Below are positions 17,966 to 25,838 of a stretch of DNA of 64,000 nt, piece by piece. The DNA is from Burkholderia cepacia (lineage in GTDB: Bacteria > Pseudomonadota > Gammaproteobacteria > Burkholderiales > Burkholderiaceae): NCBI RefSeq assembly GCF_029962485.1, contig NZ_CP073637.1, positions 2,294,001 to 2,358,000 on the forward strand. Direction: 5' to 3'. The first letter of the stretch is position 1. Each line of letters starts with the position of its first letter. The translations under genes were made by a program, and so were the position numbers. The notes below the pieces were generated by a model, which saw nothing but the letters and a program-made list of their open reading frames with translations, was not told the origin of the DNA and ran no database searches.

Positions 17966-19495
17966 TCAGTCGTGCGTCGACGCCATGTACGACGGCAGCG
18001 CCGGAACGGGGCCGTCCCCTGCCGGCACCTTCGACTGGCTTGCTTCCTGGATCAGCTTGCCGACGGTCGGATCGATCGCGTCGGTGAACGGCTTCGGATC
18101 GATGCCGATCGCCAGCACGACCAGCGCGAGCGACGCGAATATCACGATCTCGCGACGATTCAGGTCGGCGAGCTTTGCGATCCGCTGGCTCGCGACCTTG
18201 CCGAACACGACGCGCTTGAGCATCCACAGCGTGTACGACGCGCTGAGGATCAGCGTCAGTGCCGCGATCGCGCCGATCCAGAAGTTGAAGCGGATCGCGC
18301 CCATGATGACCATGAACTCGCCGACGAAGCCCGACGTGCCCGGCAGGCCGACGTTGGCCATCGCGAACAGCACGGTGAAGGTCGCGAAACGCGGCATCAC
18401 GCCCGCCACGCCGCCGTACGCGGCGATCTCGCGCTGCTTCGTGCGATCGACGAGCACGTTCACGCACAGCAGCATCGCGCCGGCGACGAAGCCGTACGAC
18501 ACGAGCTGCACGATCGCACCCTCGACGCCGATCCGGTTGAACAGGAACAGCCCGAGCGTGACGATGCCCATGTGCGCGACCGTCGAATACGCGAGCAGCT
18601 TGCCGAGATCGGTCTGCGCAAGCGCGATCAGGCTCGCATAGACGATCGCGAACAACGACAGCGCGATCACCGCCGGCGCGAAGAAGTGACTCGCATCGGG
18701 CGTGATCGGCAGCGCGAAACGCAGGAATCCGTAGCCGCCGAGCTTGAGCATCGCGAGCATCAGCGCGGCACCAGTCGGGCCGTCGGTGTAGACGTCGCTC
18801 AACCACGTATGGACCGGCCACATCGGCACCTTCACCGCGAACGCCGCGAAAAAGCCGAGGAACACCAGCAACTGCGGCGCGAAGCCGAGCTGCAGCGTGC
18901 GCCACGCCGCCATGTCGAACGTATGCGACTGCGCGTACAGGTACAGCATCGCCATCAACAGCAGCAGCGAGCCCGCGAACGAGATGAAGAAGAACTTCAC
19001 GGCCGCATACACGCGGCGCTCGCGCCCCCAGGTGCCGATCAGCAGGTACAGCGGGATCAGCGTCGCCTCGAAGAAGATGAAGAACAGCAGCCCGTCCTGC
19101 GCGACGAACACGCCGACCATCAATCCCGACAGGATCAGGAACGACGCGTAGTACTGCGCGACGCGCACCGTGACCGACTCCCACGACGCGATCACCACCA
19201 CGAGCGTCGTGAAGGCGGTCAGCACGACGAGCCACAGCGACGCGCCGTCGATGCCGACGCGCCATCCGGAATTGAATGCCGCCAGCCAGTCACGGCTTTC
19301 GACGAACTGCATCGCCGCCGAATGCGCATCGAAGCCGGCAACCAACGGGACGACGGCCGCGAGCCCCACGATCGCGCCCGCGAGCGCGATCAGCCGCGTG
19401 CGGCGCGGGTGACGGTCGGAACCGGCGCGCAGCAGGCACGCGCCGAACAGGATCGGAGCCCAGATGGCCAGGCTCAGGAAGGGGAAATCATGCAT
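17966..19495 (-). CDS. stand-alone NADH-quinone oxidoreductase subunit M-like protein
   Basis: The product is 509 aa, full NuoM length, with about 14 membrane helices. Conserved NuoM/antiporter features are present, including MWPVHTWLSDVYTDGPTGAALMLA, LLAYSTVAHMG and LPGTSGFVGEF. NuoM is a proton-translocating membrane subunit of complex I, normally encoded within nuoA-N. Here it stands alone, 273 bases upstream of cyoA on the same strand, with no other nuo gene in the window. It may be a paralogue serving another membrane complex. The fold is clear, the role is not. Confidence 0.85.
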   Translation of the reverse strand: MHDFPFLSLAIWAPILFGACLLRAGSDRHPRRTRLIALAGAIVGLAAVVPLVAGFDAHSAAMQFVESRDWLAAFNSGWRVGIDGASLWLVVLTAFTTLVVVIASWESVTVRVAQYYASFLILSGLMVGVFVAQDGLLFFIFFEATLIPLYLLIGTWGRERRVYAAVKFFFISFAGSLLLLMAMLYLYAQSHTFDMAAWRTLQLGFAPQLLVFLGFFAAFAVKVPMWPVHTWLSDVYTDGPTGAALMLAMLKLGGYGFLRFALPITPDASHFFAPAVIALSLFAIVYASLIALAQTDLGKLLAYSTVAHMGIVTLGLFLFNRIGVEGAIVQLVSYGFVAGAMLLCVNVLVDRTKQREIAAYGGVAGVMPRFATFTVLFAMANVGLPGTSGFVGEFMVIMGAIRFNFWIGAIAALTLILSASYTLWMLKRVVFGKVASQRIAKLADLNRREIVIFASLALVVLAIGIDPKPFTDAIDPTVGKLIQEASQSKVPAGDGPVPALPSYMASTHD

Positions 19496-19992
19496 GTCAA
19501 CAAGGCCTTGATGAGGTCGCGCACTGCATCGGGGACAGGCGAGACGAAAGGAACGAAATCAAATCGACAGGTAGATTTCGTGAATCGCCAGTGTTGGCAA
19601 AATGTAAAGCGACATCACGGGGAAACTTGATGTCGCTCAAACGCGATCGGGTTAACCAGCATAAGGCGATTGATTATTTTCTGCAGCGCAGCAGAGCCTC
19701 AATTTTCCATCCCGATGCATGACGCTGATTTTATTAAGTAATTTTTTGTATTGCGTGCCATGGCAAATCGCGAAAAACGATGCAATGCCGCATTTTTGGC
19801 GTCAGCACGTCATTTCGCGGGGCCGGAACAGGATTATCGAGGACGCGCCGGGTGGTGATCCGATGCCTCGCATTTCCTTACACCAATCATTACGTTTCAA
19901 TTACTTTTCACCGACACGATACAGGCCGAGTGATTGGCCACCCTTCCCGCCCGGTGTCGCGGCAGGCATCGCATCTGTCATGTTCCCGGCCG
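19496..19992. other. AT-richer intergenic region with a perfect inverted repeat
   Basis: No convincing gene is present. A perfect 10-bp inverted repeat, AGCGACATCA (19608-19617) and TGATGTCGCT (19628-19637), encloses 10 bases and lacks a T-tract. It looks more like an operator or RNA hairpin than a terminator. The stretch around 19660-19760 is clearly AT-rich and may contain the promoter for the nuoM-like gene or a relic of inserted DNA. Confidence 0.5.
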
Positions 19993-21423
19993 TCAGCGCT
20001 GATGACTCAGCCGGTCCCAGACGCGCATCGTCACCGCGCGATAGTGGTTGTGTTGCGCGGGGAAATGGACGAAGCGGCTATCGCGCGTCGCATAGACCGG
20101 CGATGACGCGAGCGTCGTCGCGTCGACGATATGGCGCGCATCGACCAGGCCGGACTCCAGCAGCTCCACATAGATCGCCTGCTGGTCGCCGCCGCTCGCG
20201 TAGACCGACGATCGATCGCCGAAATGCTCGATGCGCGCGCAGATACGCTCGACGAGTTCACGCATCGGCGCCACGTTGCGCACGCCGATCATGCACGAGT
20301 TGATCGCCCAGGCCGTGTGATCGGTACCGATCAGGAAGTCGCGGCCGTCGATCACGCTGTCGATCGCCTGACTCTGGTCGATCGCCAGGATGTCCGCATC
20401 GACCCAGAACACGAATTCGTGATGCGGCAGATGTTCGCGAATCAGATGCAGCTTCGCCCAGTTCGCGTCGATGCCGCCCGGCAGGAACGCCGGCGCCTCG
20501 CGATACGCGTGGTACGCATAGCCGTGCCGCGTGCAGTAGCGGACGAAGTTCTCCTCGTGCAGATCGCCATAGCCCGCGATATGCGACGTATGCAAGCTCA
20601 CGAACGCAATACGCGCATGCGGATTCACATGCCGCTCCGCCTCGCGCGTTCGCTGCTGCGCGGCGCGCCAGTCATCCAGCGCGCGCGGTTGATCGCCGTG
20701 CTGGTACCGCTCGGCATCGTCGACGAGCGCAACCACGTAGCGGAAATCGTAGTCGGCCGCCGGCGCCCAGACGCCCTCCACCGCCTGCCACTCGGGCGCG
20801 TTGTGCGCGACGAGCGGCCGCGCACCGGCGATCGAATCGATCGCGATGCCATCGCTCCAGACCGTCTGCGCCGACGCGAAATGGCCGTTCGCGAGCGGCA
20901 CATCGAACGGCAGCGGTGGAAAGTGCTCCGCAAGCAGCGTCGCCTCGCAAGCATCGCGGCGTTCCGGAAGGCGCATCGCCCACTTGCCCAGTTCGAATGC
21001 GAGCTTGCGCAATCGCTCCCGCACATCGGGCACATTGCGGAAGATCATGCCGCTTGCGGCGGGCAGCGGCGACTTCGACGTCTGCGTGGTGACGATTGCG
21101 TCGTAGCCGTGCGCGACGTCCGGCAGCGCGTGCGGATCGAACACGACGGAGAACGGATCGAGCACGAGCAGCAATGCGCCCGGCTCCATCGCGACGAGCT
21201 GCGCGATGATCGCGTGATACTTGTGCAGGATCTGCTGGCGCTCGCCGTACACGTGCATGCCGTCGACCGTCGCATGCCGATAGCCGTGCAGCTGCGCGTA
21301 ACGCGCGTGGTTATCGACGAGTCCGTCGACAGGCCGATGAGAGAGGAAAGTCAGAACGGAATGCGGGCTTGCCAAGTGCATCACCTTGAGTTGCGCCAGG
21401 ACGATACGCGATATGTAGCGCAT
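19993..21423 (-). CDS. GT34-like (GMA12/MNN10) glycosyltransferase family protein
   Basis: The product is 476 aa. The C-terminal half (about residues 265-476) resembles GMA12/MNN10-type galactosyl/mannosyltransferases. It has RIAFVSLHTS, then HEFVFWVDADILAID with the DxD metal site, followed by a conserved NSCMIGVRN segment and SGGDQQAIYVEL. The N-terminal half looks like a second, degenerate copy (SVLTFLSHRPVDGL..., VLDPFSVVFD without DxD). There is no signal peptide or membrane helix, so it is predicted cytosolic. Sugar donor and acceptor are unknown. Confidence 0.65.
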   Translation of the reverse strand: MRYISRIVLAQLKVMHLASPHSVLTFLSHRPVDGLVDNHARYAQLHGYRHATVDGMHVYGERQQILHKYHAIIAQLVAMEPGALLLVLDPFSVVFDPHALPDVAHGYDAIVTTQTSKSPLPAASGMIFRNVPDVRERLRKLAFELGKWAMRLPERRDACEATLLAEHFPPLPFDVPLANGHFASAQTVWSDGIAIDSIAGARPLVAHNAPEWQAVEGVWAPAADYDFRYVVALVDDAERYQHGDQPRALDDWRAAQQRTREAERHVNPHARIAFVSLHTSHIAGYGDLHEENFVRYCTRHGYAYHAYREAPAFLPGGIDANWAKLHLIREHLPHHEFVFWVDADILAIDQSQAIDSVIDGRDFLIGTDHTAWAINSCMIGVRNVAPMRELVERICARIEHFGDRSSVYASGGDQQAIYVELLESGLVDARHIVDATTLASSPVYATRDSRFVHFPAQHNHYRAVTMRVWDRLSHQR

Positions 21424-21543
21424 GACGGGTGCTCAAGTCGAGCATTCATTGCCTGTGGGGCCGCGACGAAGTTCGCGTGAGGATGCGATCCGGCAGCATC
21501 GAACCTTTCTCGCGCGACACGGCACGATGGGCCCGAAAAAGAA

Positions 21544-21577
21544 AAAGCCCCGTCAGTCCTAGAACTGACGGGGCTTT
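21544..21577 (-). terminator. displaced terminator of tRNA-Ser
   Basis: The perfect 14-bp inverted repeat AAAGCCCCGTCAGT / ACTGACGGGGCTTT is followed on the minus strand by TTCTTTTTC. It sits just past the duplicated tRNA-Ser 3' end at 21589. It was therefore most likely the original terminator of tRNA-Ser(GCT), now about 10 kb away because of the inserted element. Confidence 0.75.
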
Positions 21578-21588
21578 GTCACCGCTTT

Positions 21589-21614
21589 TGGCGGAGACGG
21601 AGACTGTCTCCGCC
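21589..21614. other. left attachment site with inverted integrase half-sites
   Basis: The displaced tRNA-Ser end GGCGGAGAC (21590-21598) and an element-side GTCTCCGCC (21606-21614) form a perfect 9-bp inverted repeat separated by 7 bases. That is the expected layout of tyrosine-recombinase core half-sites around an overlap region. The chromosomal partner half-site at the right end is not a good match, as is usual for attB. Confidence 0.7.
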
Positions 21615-21721
21615 TATCACTCCAGTTCACGCGGCATCACGACGCATCATCCATCGCCTTGATTCACTTGCGTTTTCCGTCCTGACACGTCTACCATTGT
21701 CCACTCAAATCGCGGGTCAGA

Positions 21722-21742
21722 ACGTATGTACGGACGTATGTA
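21722..21742. repeat. candidate integrase arm-type sites, left
   Basis: ACGTATGTA occurs at 21722-21730 and 21734-21742, a 12-base step, 22 bases before the integrase start. The same doublet with the same spacing occurs at the right end (31490-31510), where it is the last feature before the attachment core. Confidence 0.65.
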
Positions 21743-21763
21743 GGAAAGTTAGGCGGAGGGTTT

Positions 21764-23020
21764 ATGGGGCGGGGAATTCACAAGCTGTCGGCGGTCGGCG
21801 TCGGCAAGGAAGATCGGCGCGGCTACCACGGTGACGGCGGCGGCCTCTGGCTGCAGGTCAGCCAGTCCGGGACGAAGTCATGGATATTTCGATACGCCAG
21901 GCACGGCAAGACGCGCAACCTGGGGCTGGGGCCGTACCCGGACGTGACGCTGAAGGCCGCCAGGGACAAAGCTACGGAGCTGCGCGCCGCCCTTGCACGT
22001 GGCGAGGACCCGATGGCCGAGCGCGCCGCCGCCAAGGCCCAGGCTGCCAGCCGGATGACGTTCGACCAGTGCAGCGCGGCGTACATAGCGGCGCATCGGG
22101 GCGGCTGGAAGAACCCGAAGCACGCCGAGCAGTGGACGAACACCCTGGCGACCTACGCCAGCCCCGTAATCGGCAGCCTGGACGTGGCGCACGTCGCTAC
22201 GCAGCACGTCGTTCGCATCCTGGAACCGATATGGCTGACGAAGAACGAAACCGCGTCGCGCGTGCGCGGCCGGATCGAACGAATCCTGGCGTGGGCGAAA
22301 ACGCGCCACCTGCGTACCGGCGACAACCCGGCAGCCTGGCGGCATCACCTAGACACCCTTCTGCCGAAGCCTAGCCAGGTTCAGGAGGATTCGCACTTCC
22401 CGGCGCTACCGTATCGCCAGATGAACGAATTCATGATGGATTTGCGCGAGCGCCCAGGCGTGGCGGCGCGGGCGCTGGAATTCACGATCCTGACGGCCGC
22501 CAGAACGAACGAGACAATCGGCGCTACCTGGGATGAATTCAATTTGCAGAACGCCGTCTGGATCGTTCCAGGTCCCAGGATGAAGCGCAGCCGCGCTCAC
22601 CATATCCCGCTTTGTCTCCGCGCCCTACAAATCCTGGAGGAAATGAAGGCCGAGCGCGTTGCCGATCACGTGTTTCCCAGCGGCGAAGATGGTCTGTCGA
22701 ACGCAGCAATGGGGAAAGTCATCAAGATCATCAATGGGCGGCGCGAGAAAGCCGAACTGCCGCTATGGGTCGATCCGATGGAGGACAACCGGCCCGTGGT
22801 CCCGCATGGCATGCGTAGTTCGTTCCGTGATTGGGCCGGCGAGGTATCGCACCATGAGCGCGAGGTGATCGAACACGCCCTGGCACACAAGCTGGCGGAC
22901 GACAGCGAAGCGGCCTACCAGCGCGGCGCGATGTTCGAGAAACGGCGTGTCCTGATGGACGACTGGGCGAAATACATCGAGACACCGCAGCCAGCGCAGG
23001 AAACTGCCATCGCAGCATGA
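21764..23020 (+). CDS. P4-type tyrosine recombinase (integrase)
   Basis: The product is 418 aa. The N-terminal arm-binding domain (KLSAVGVGKEDRRGYHGDGGGLWLQVSQSGTKSW...NLGLGPYPDVTLKAARDKA) is the DUF4102 type found in P4 and island integrases. The catalytic domain shows Arg in TAARTNET, HGMRSSFRDW and the terminal nucleophile in AAYQRGAMFEKR. It catalyses integration and excision at the tRNA-Ser end. The gene lies next to the displaced tRNA fragment, not next to the intact tRNA. It is preceded by candidate arm sites that may also allow autoregulation. Confidence 0.93.
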   Translation: MGRGIHKLSAVGVGKEDRRGYHGDGGGLWLQVSQSGTKSWIFRYARHGKTRNLGLGPYPDVTLKAARDKATELRAALARGEDPMAERAAAKAQAASRMTFDQCSAAYIAAHRGGWKNPKHAEQWTNTLATYASPVIGSLDVAHVATQHVVRILEPIWLTKNETASRVRGRIERILAWAKTRHLRTGDNPAAWRHHLDTLLPKPSQVQEDSHFPALPYRQMNEFMMDLRERPGVAARALEFTILTAARTNETIGATWDEFNLQNAVWIVPGPRMKRSRAHHIPLCLRALQILEEMKAERVADHVFPSGEDGLSNAAMGKVIKIINGRREKAELPLWVDPMEDNRPVVPHGMRSSFRDWAGEVSHHEREVIEHALAHKLADDSEAAYQRGAMFEKRRVLMDDWAKYIETPQPAQETAIAA

Positions 23021-23025
23021 CGAAC

Positions 23026-23049
23026 ACCCCGCCCCGCGCGGGGTTTTCT
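23026..23049 (+). terminator. rho-independent terminator after integrase
   Basis: ACCCCG / CGGGGT encloses a 7-base loop and is followed by TTTCTTT. It lies 6 bases past the integrase stop. Confidence 0.7.
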
Positions 23050-23151
23050 TTATCCATTGCGCTGACTTGTCCAAGAATTTCGTGGCACCGCGTGAAGCGC
23101 GATGAACGACACGCATCCTGGATGACTGTTTAAACGCAATGTGCGGGGGTC

Positions 23152-23171
23152 CGGAAATCCCACGGGAGGAA
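23152..23171. repeat. 20-bp direct repeat, copy 1
   Basis: CGGAAATCCCACGGGAGGAA occurs here and again, without a mismatch, at 25763-25782. It contains the dyad TCCC-AC-GGGA. Copy 1 lies 60 bases before the AlpA-like start and copy 2 lies 56 bases before the capsid-like start. It is therefore a good candidate for a shared regulatory site. A short palindrome GTTTAAAC lies 16 bases upstream. Confidence 0.6.
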
Positions 23172-23231
23172 TTGCCGTCCAGCTTCAAGGATTATCGAAT
23201 CGTCATAACCAAATGGACGGTTCGATACAAA

Positions 23232-23453
23232 ATGGAACAGAAACCCAAGCGCGTTTTGCGCATCGAGGACGTTACGTACAAAGTCGGCATGCCGCGCTCG
23301 TCGGTGTACGCGGCTATCGCTCGCGGCGAATTCCCGGCAGCGATCAAACTCGGCGTGAAGGCGTCGGGCTGGCTTGAATCGGAAGTTGATGCCTGGATCG
23401 ACGCACGCGTGGCAGCATCGCGCGGGCAAAAAGAAACGGGGGTGGCACGATGA
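23232..23453 (+). CDS. AlpA-like helix-turn-helix regulator
   Basis: The product is 73 aa from the ATG at 23232. It has the AlpA/phage-regulator form RIEDVTYKVGMPRSSVYAAIARGEFPAAIKLGVKASGWLESEVDAWI, a winged MerR-like HTH. Relatives (P4 Vis, AlpA) act as excisionase and/or transcription regulator of satellites. The start at 23232 is chosen because homology begins there; an in-frame ATG at 23139 would add unmatched sequence. The stop overlaps the next start as ATGA. It is the first gene of the replication operon. Confidence 0.8.
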   Translation: MEQKPKRVLRIEDVTYKVGMPRSSVYAAIARGEFPAAIKLGVKASGWLESEVDAWIDARVAASRGQKETGVAR

Positions 23454-23605
23454 ACCGCGCGACCCCCAACAAAGAAAAAATCCTGAGTACTTCGAATTAT
23501 ACCAGCATGCTGTCCCGCATTGCGCGCGCGCTCACGAACCCCAGCCATCCAGCGGCCTTCGGCGCAATGCTCGCGCTCAACGTTCTCGTGTGGAGGCTGG
23601 CATGA
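23450..23605 (+). CDS. small unknown protein (51 aa)
   Basis: An ATG at 23450 overlaps the AlpA-like stop (ATGA), and its own TGA overlaps the next start (ATGA). The two-sided coupling is the main evidence. The product begins MNRATPNKEKILSTSNYTSM and ends with a hydrophobic stretch (AAFGAMLALNVLVWRLA) that could be a short membrane anchor. Function unknown. Confidence 0.55.
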   Translation: MNRATPNKEKILSTSNYTSMLSRIARALTNPSHPAAFGAMLALNVLVWRLA

Positions 23606-23877
23606 GCAATCGTGAACTCCTAACCGTATCTGCCTTCAAGGAACGTTGCGTCGCCAATGCAGACGAGATGCGACGTAACGAAGATCATGCCCGCGCCCTT
23701 ATGGTTGACGCACTGCTCAGGCACGTCGAAGTACGCCTTAGCTGGGGGCTGCAGGCAGCTTGCAGGGACGCCTGGAACTGCATCGGGCGCCACGTGCCGT
23801 ATGCGCATAAATCCCTGGCTGAAAAGACGCTGGCAGATATCGGCTGGGTGCGCAAGCAGCGGGGGCAAGCTGAGTGA
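23602..23877 (+). CDS. unknown protein upstream of VapE (91 aa)
   Basis: The product begins MSNRELLTVSAFKERCVANA and is mostly charged and helical, with several Cys/His/Trp residues (SWGLQAACRDAWNCIGRHVPYAHK). The spacing does not make a clear zinc site. The gene is coupled to its neighbours by overlapping stop and start codons. Its place just before the replication ATPase suggests a replication accessory or regulator, but this is inference from position only. Confidence 0.6.
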   Translation: MSNRELLTVSAFKERCVANADEMRRNEDHARALMVDALLRHVEVRLSWGLQAACRDAWNCIGRHVPYAHKSLAEKTLADIGWVRKQRGQAE

Positions 23878-25256
23878 CCACTTTTGACGAAATCGTAAAG
23901 GTGTCGATACCGGATTCGTTCCGCGAAAAGCCGCCGAAGCCGAAGCTTGACCCCGAACTGGAAGCCAGGAAACAGGCGTATCTGGCGGCGGCGCGGAAAG
24001 AACGGGACGCGCGGAATGCGGCGCTTGCGAACGACGCTGCGCCGCGCCCAAGGAACGGGATTGAAGCCGTCGAAGCGATGCACCGCCACGGCGTCGCGCT
24101 GGCAACCGACATGCGCGGCGAGCCATACGCGAACCTGGATGGAGCCATTGCCGTACTGCAAGGCCACCCGCGCTTCGCTGGCCGCATCTGGTACGACACG
24201 TTTCACCAGGACGTTTTCACGACCTGGGATTGCGATGAGCCGCGCCAATGGACAGACGCTGACCGATTGCTGGTCGCCGCCGTGTTCCAGCGCGAATTCG
24301 GCTTGGTGAAATTCAGCGATGAGCTGATCGACAAGGCCGCCATCGCCGTCGCGCAAGCCGACCAGCGCGACGAACTGCGCGACTGGCTGCAATCGCTGCG
24401 CTGGGACGGAACGCCGCGCCTGGGTGACTGGCTGCAGCGCGCGGTCGGTGCGCCGGACGACGAGTATCACAACGCAGTCGGCCGAAACTTCATCTTGTCG
24501 ATGGTTGCGCGCGGGCTTGTGCCTGGCTGCAAGGTGGACACCATGCCTGTGTTCGAGGGCTCGCAGGGTGCCGGGAAGTCGAAACTGCTGGGCATGCTTG
24601 GCGGAAAGTATTTTTCAGAGTTGTCTGAGGGCATGGACACGAAGGACTTTTTCGTGACCATCCAGGGCACTTGGTTGGTCGAGGTCGCCGAACTGGACGC
24701 GTTTCGGAAAACCGAAGTGACCCGCATCAAACAGGCACTGTCGTCACGCCAGGACCGTTGTCGGCTGCCGTATGCGAAACGCGCCGTCAACCTGCCCCGC
24801 CGCGTTGTATTCGCTGGAACGACCAACGAACACGAATACCTGCGTGACTCGACAGGGGCGCGCCGCTTCTGGCCGCTGGCCGTGACGAGCATCGACCACG
24901 CATGGCTTGAATCAAATCGCGAACAGCTTTTCGCTGAAGCAGTAGAGGCGTTCAACACTAGGGCGACCTGGTGGGAAGTGCCGACCGAAGCCGCCAAGGC
25001 GCAGACCGATGAACGGCGCGAAACCGACGCCTGGGAAGAAACCATCGATCAGTGGTGTATCGGCCGCAGTGAAGTGCTGGTTTCCGAAGTGCTGGCCGGC
25101 ATCGGTGTTGAAACGGCCCGCCAAGGTAAGGGCGAGCAGATGCGCGCCTGCAGAATCCTGGGATTACTTGGCTATAAGCGCCGGCTGTTGCGACGGTCTG
25201 GAAAACCTACCAGGGTATGGGTTCGCAACGTTGATGACGACGAACGCCCGATTTAA
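23874..25256 (+). CDS. VapE-type P-loop ATPase (phage/satellite replication protein)
   Basis: The product is 460 aa with a GTG start overlapping the previous stop (GTGA). The C-terminal helicase core has Walker A GSQGAGKS (residues about 227-234), Walker B-like WLVEVAELD and an arginine-finger region RRVVFAGTTNEHEYLRDSTGARRFWP, matching the virulence-associated E (VapE/DUF5906) superfamily. The N-terminal 90 residues are charged and lack an evident primase active site. Such proteins serve as replication helicases in satellites and PICIs. The iteron region directly downstream is its likely target. Confidence 0.88.
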   Translation: MTTFDEIVKVSIPDSFREKPPKPKLDPELEARKQAYLAAARKERDARNAALANDAAPRPRNGIEAVEAMHRHGVALATDMRGEPYANLDGAIAVLQGHPRFAGRIWYDTFHQDVFTTWDCDEPRQWTDADRLLVAAVFQREFGLVKFSDELIDKAAIAVAQADQRDELRDWLQSLRWDGTPRLGDWLQRAVGAPDDEYHNAVGRNFILSMVARGLVPGCKVDTMPVFEGSQGAGKSKLLGMLGGKYFSELSEGMDTKDFFVTIQGTWLVEVAELDAFRKTEVTRIKQALSSRQDRCRLPYAKRAVNLPRRVVFAGTTNEHEYLRDSTGARRFWPLAVTSIDHAWLESNREQLFAEAVEAFNTRATWWEVPTEAAKAQTDERRETDAWEETIDQWCIGRSEVLVSEVLAGIGVETARQGKGEQMRACRILGLLGYKRRLLRRSGKPTRVWVRNVDDDERPI

Positions 25257-25271
25257 TTGACGTGCCCCGCA

Positions 25272-25297
25272 GCCCCGCCATCGAGCGGGGCATTTTT
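25272..25297 (+). terminator. rho-independent terminator after VapE gene
   Basis: GCCCCGC / GCGGGGC has a 6-base loop and is followed by ATTTTTG. It lies 15 bases past the stop, so the replication operon and the structural operon are transcribed separately. Confidence 0.75.
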
Positions 25298-25298
25298 G

Positions 25299-25499
25299 TA
25301 ACCACCGTCAGCCGAGCCGTCACCACCACATGACGCCAGGTGGTGACGGCCGAAACCAGCGCCTGATAACGCTCTCATCCTTTAGCAACCACCGTAACCA
25401 CCGTAACCACTAGGTTTAATAAATGTAATTGGTACACCGGGGGATATATAGGAAGTCTGGGGTTTCACGGTTTCAATGGTTACACGGTTACGTGGTTAC
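25299..25499. other. candidate replication origin with iterons
   Basis: The left cluster has the 9-mer AACCACCGT in tandem at 25387-25395 and 25396-25404, with a partial third copy at 25405 and a single copy at 25300. The right cluster, at 25461-25499, has five tandem 8-mers of the form GGTTWCAC, whose GGTTAC core is the complement of GTAACC on the left. An AT-rich stretch (about 25411-25450, including TTTAATAAATGTAATT and GATATATAGG) lies between. Iterons flanking AT-rich DNA next to a replication ATPase are typical of satellite or plasmid origins. Confidence 0.65.
25316..25350. repeat. perfect 12-bp inverted repeat
   Basis: GCCGTCACCACC (25316-25327) and GGTGGTGACGGC (25339-25350) enclose 11 bases. 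There is no T-tract, so it is not a terminator. It lies at the edge of the candidate origin and could be a binding site or a hairpin such as a single-strand initiation site. Confidence 0.55.
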
Positions 25500-25745
25500 G
25501 CCCACTGCGCCCCACTCCATCGCAGCCTGGATGATGTGCGACCTAGTGGCGTGGTGTGACGCGGCGCGTACGTGCATCGTGGTCGGTGGCTGCCACGGGG
25601 CTGGATGGTGGCGGCGCAGCGATATTCGTAACACAAAAGGTACTTCCGGAGGGGGCCAGGGTGCGGAGGTAATGGCTCCGCACCGCTCAATCTCTGGCTG
25701 GCTATTTTTAGCCCATTTCCGTTTCTCATTGTGAAATGCAGTGAA

Positions 25746-25782
25746 CGAACGTTCGCAAACAGCGGAAATCCCACGGGAGGAA
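25746..25782. promoter_or_regulatory. candidate control region of structural operon
   Basis: A 10-bp palindrome CGAACGTTCG (25746-25755) is followed by the second copy of the 20-bp repeat (25763-25782). Just upstream, TTGT (25729) and ACGA (25745) are separated by 12 bases. That is one mismatch from the TTGT-N12-ACAA dyad I recall for P2/P4 late promoters activated by Ogr/delta. No -10/-35 pair is clear. Confidence 0.4.
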
Positions 25783-25838
25783 CAGCACATCGAAACGCGG
25801 AACAATGCCGGAAAACTCACCGAAAGGATTCCCGAACC

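Noticed and set aside
25429..25734. 101-aa open frame between VapE and capsid-like genes
   Set aside because: It begins within the iteron region, has no ribosome site and an odd Trp/Cys-rich composition.
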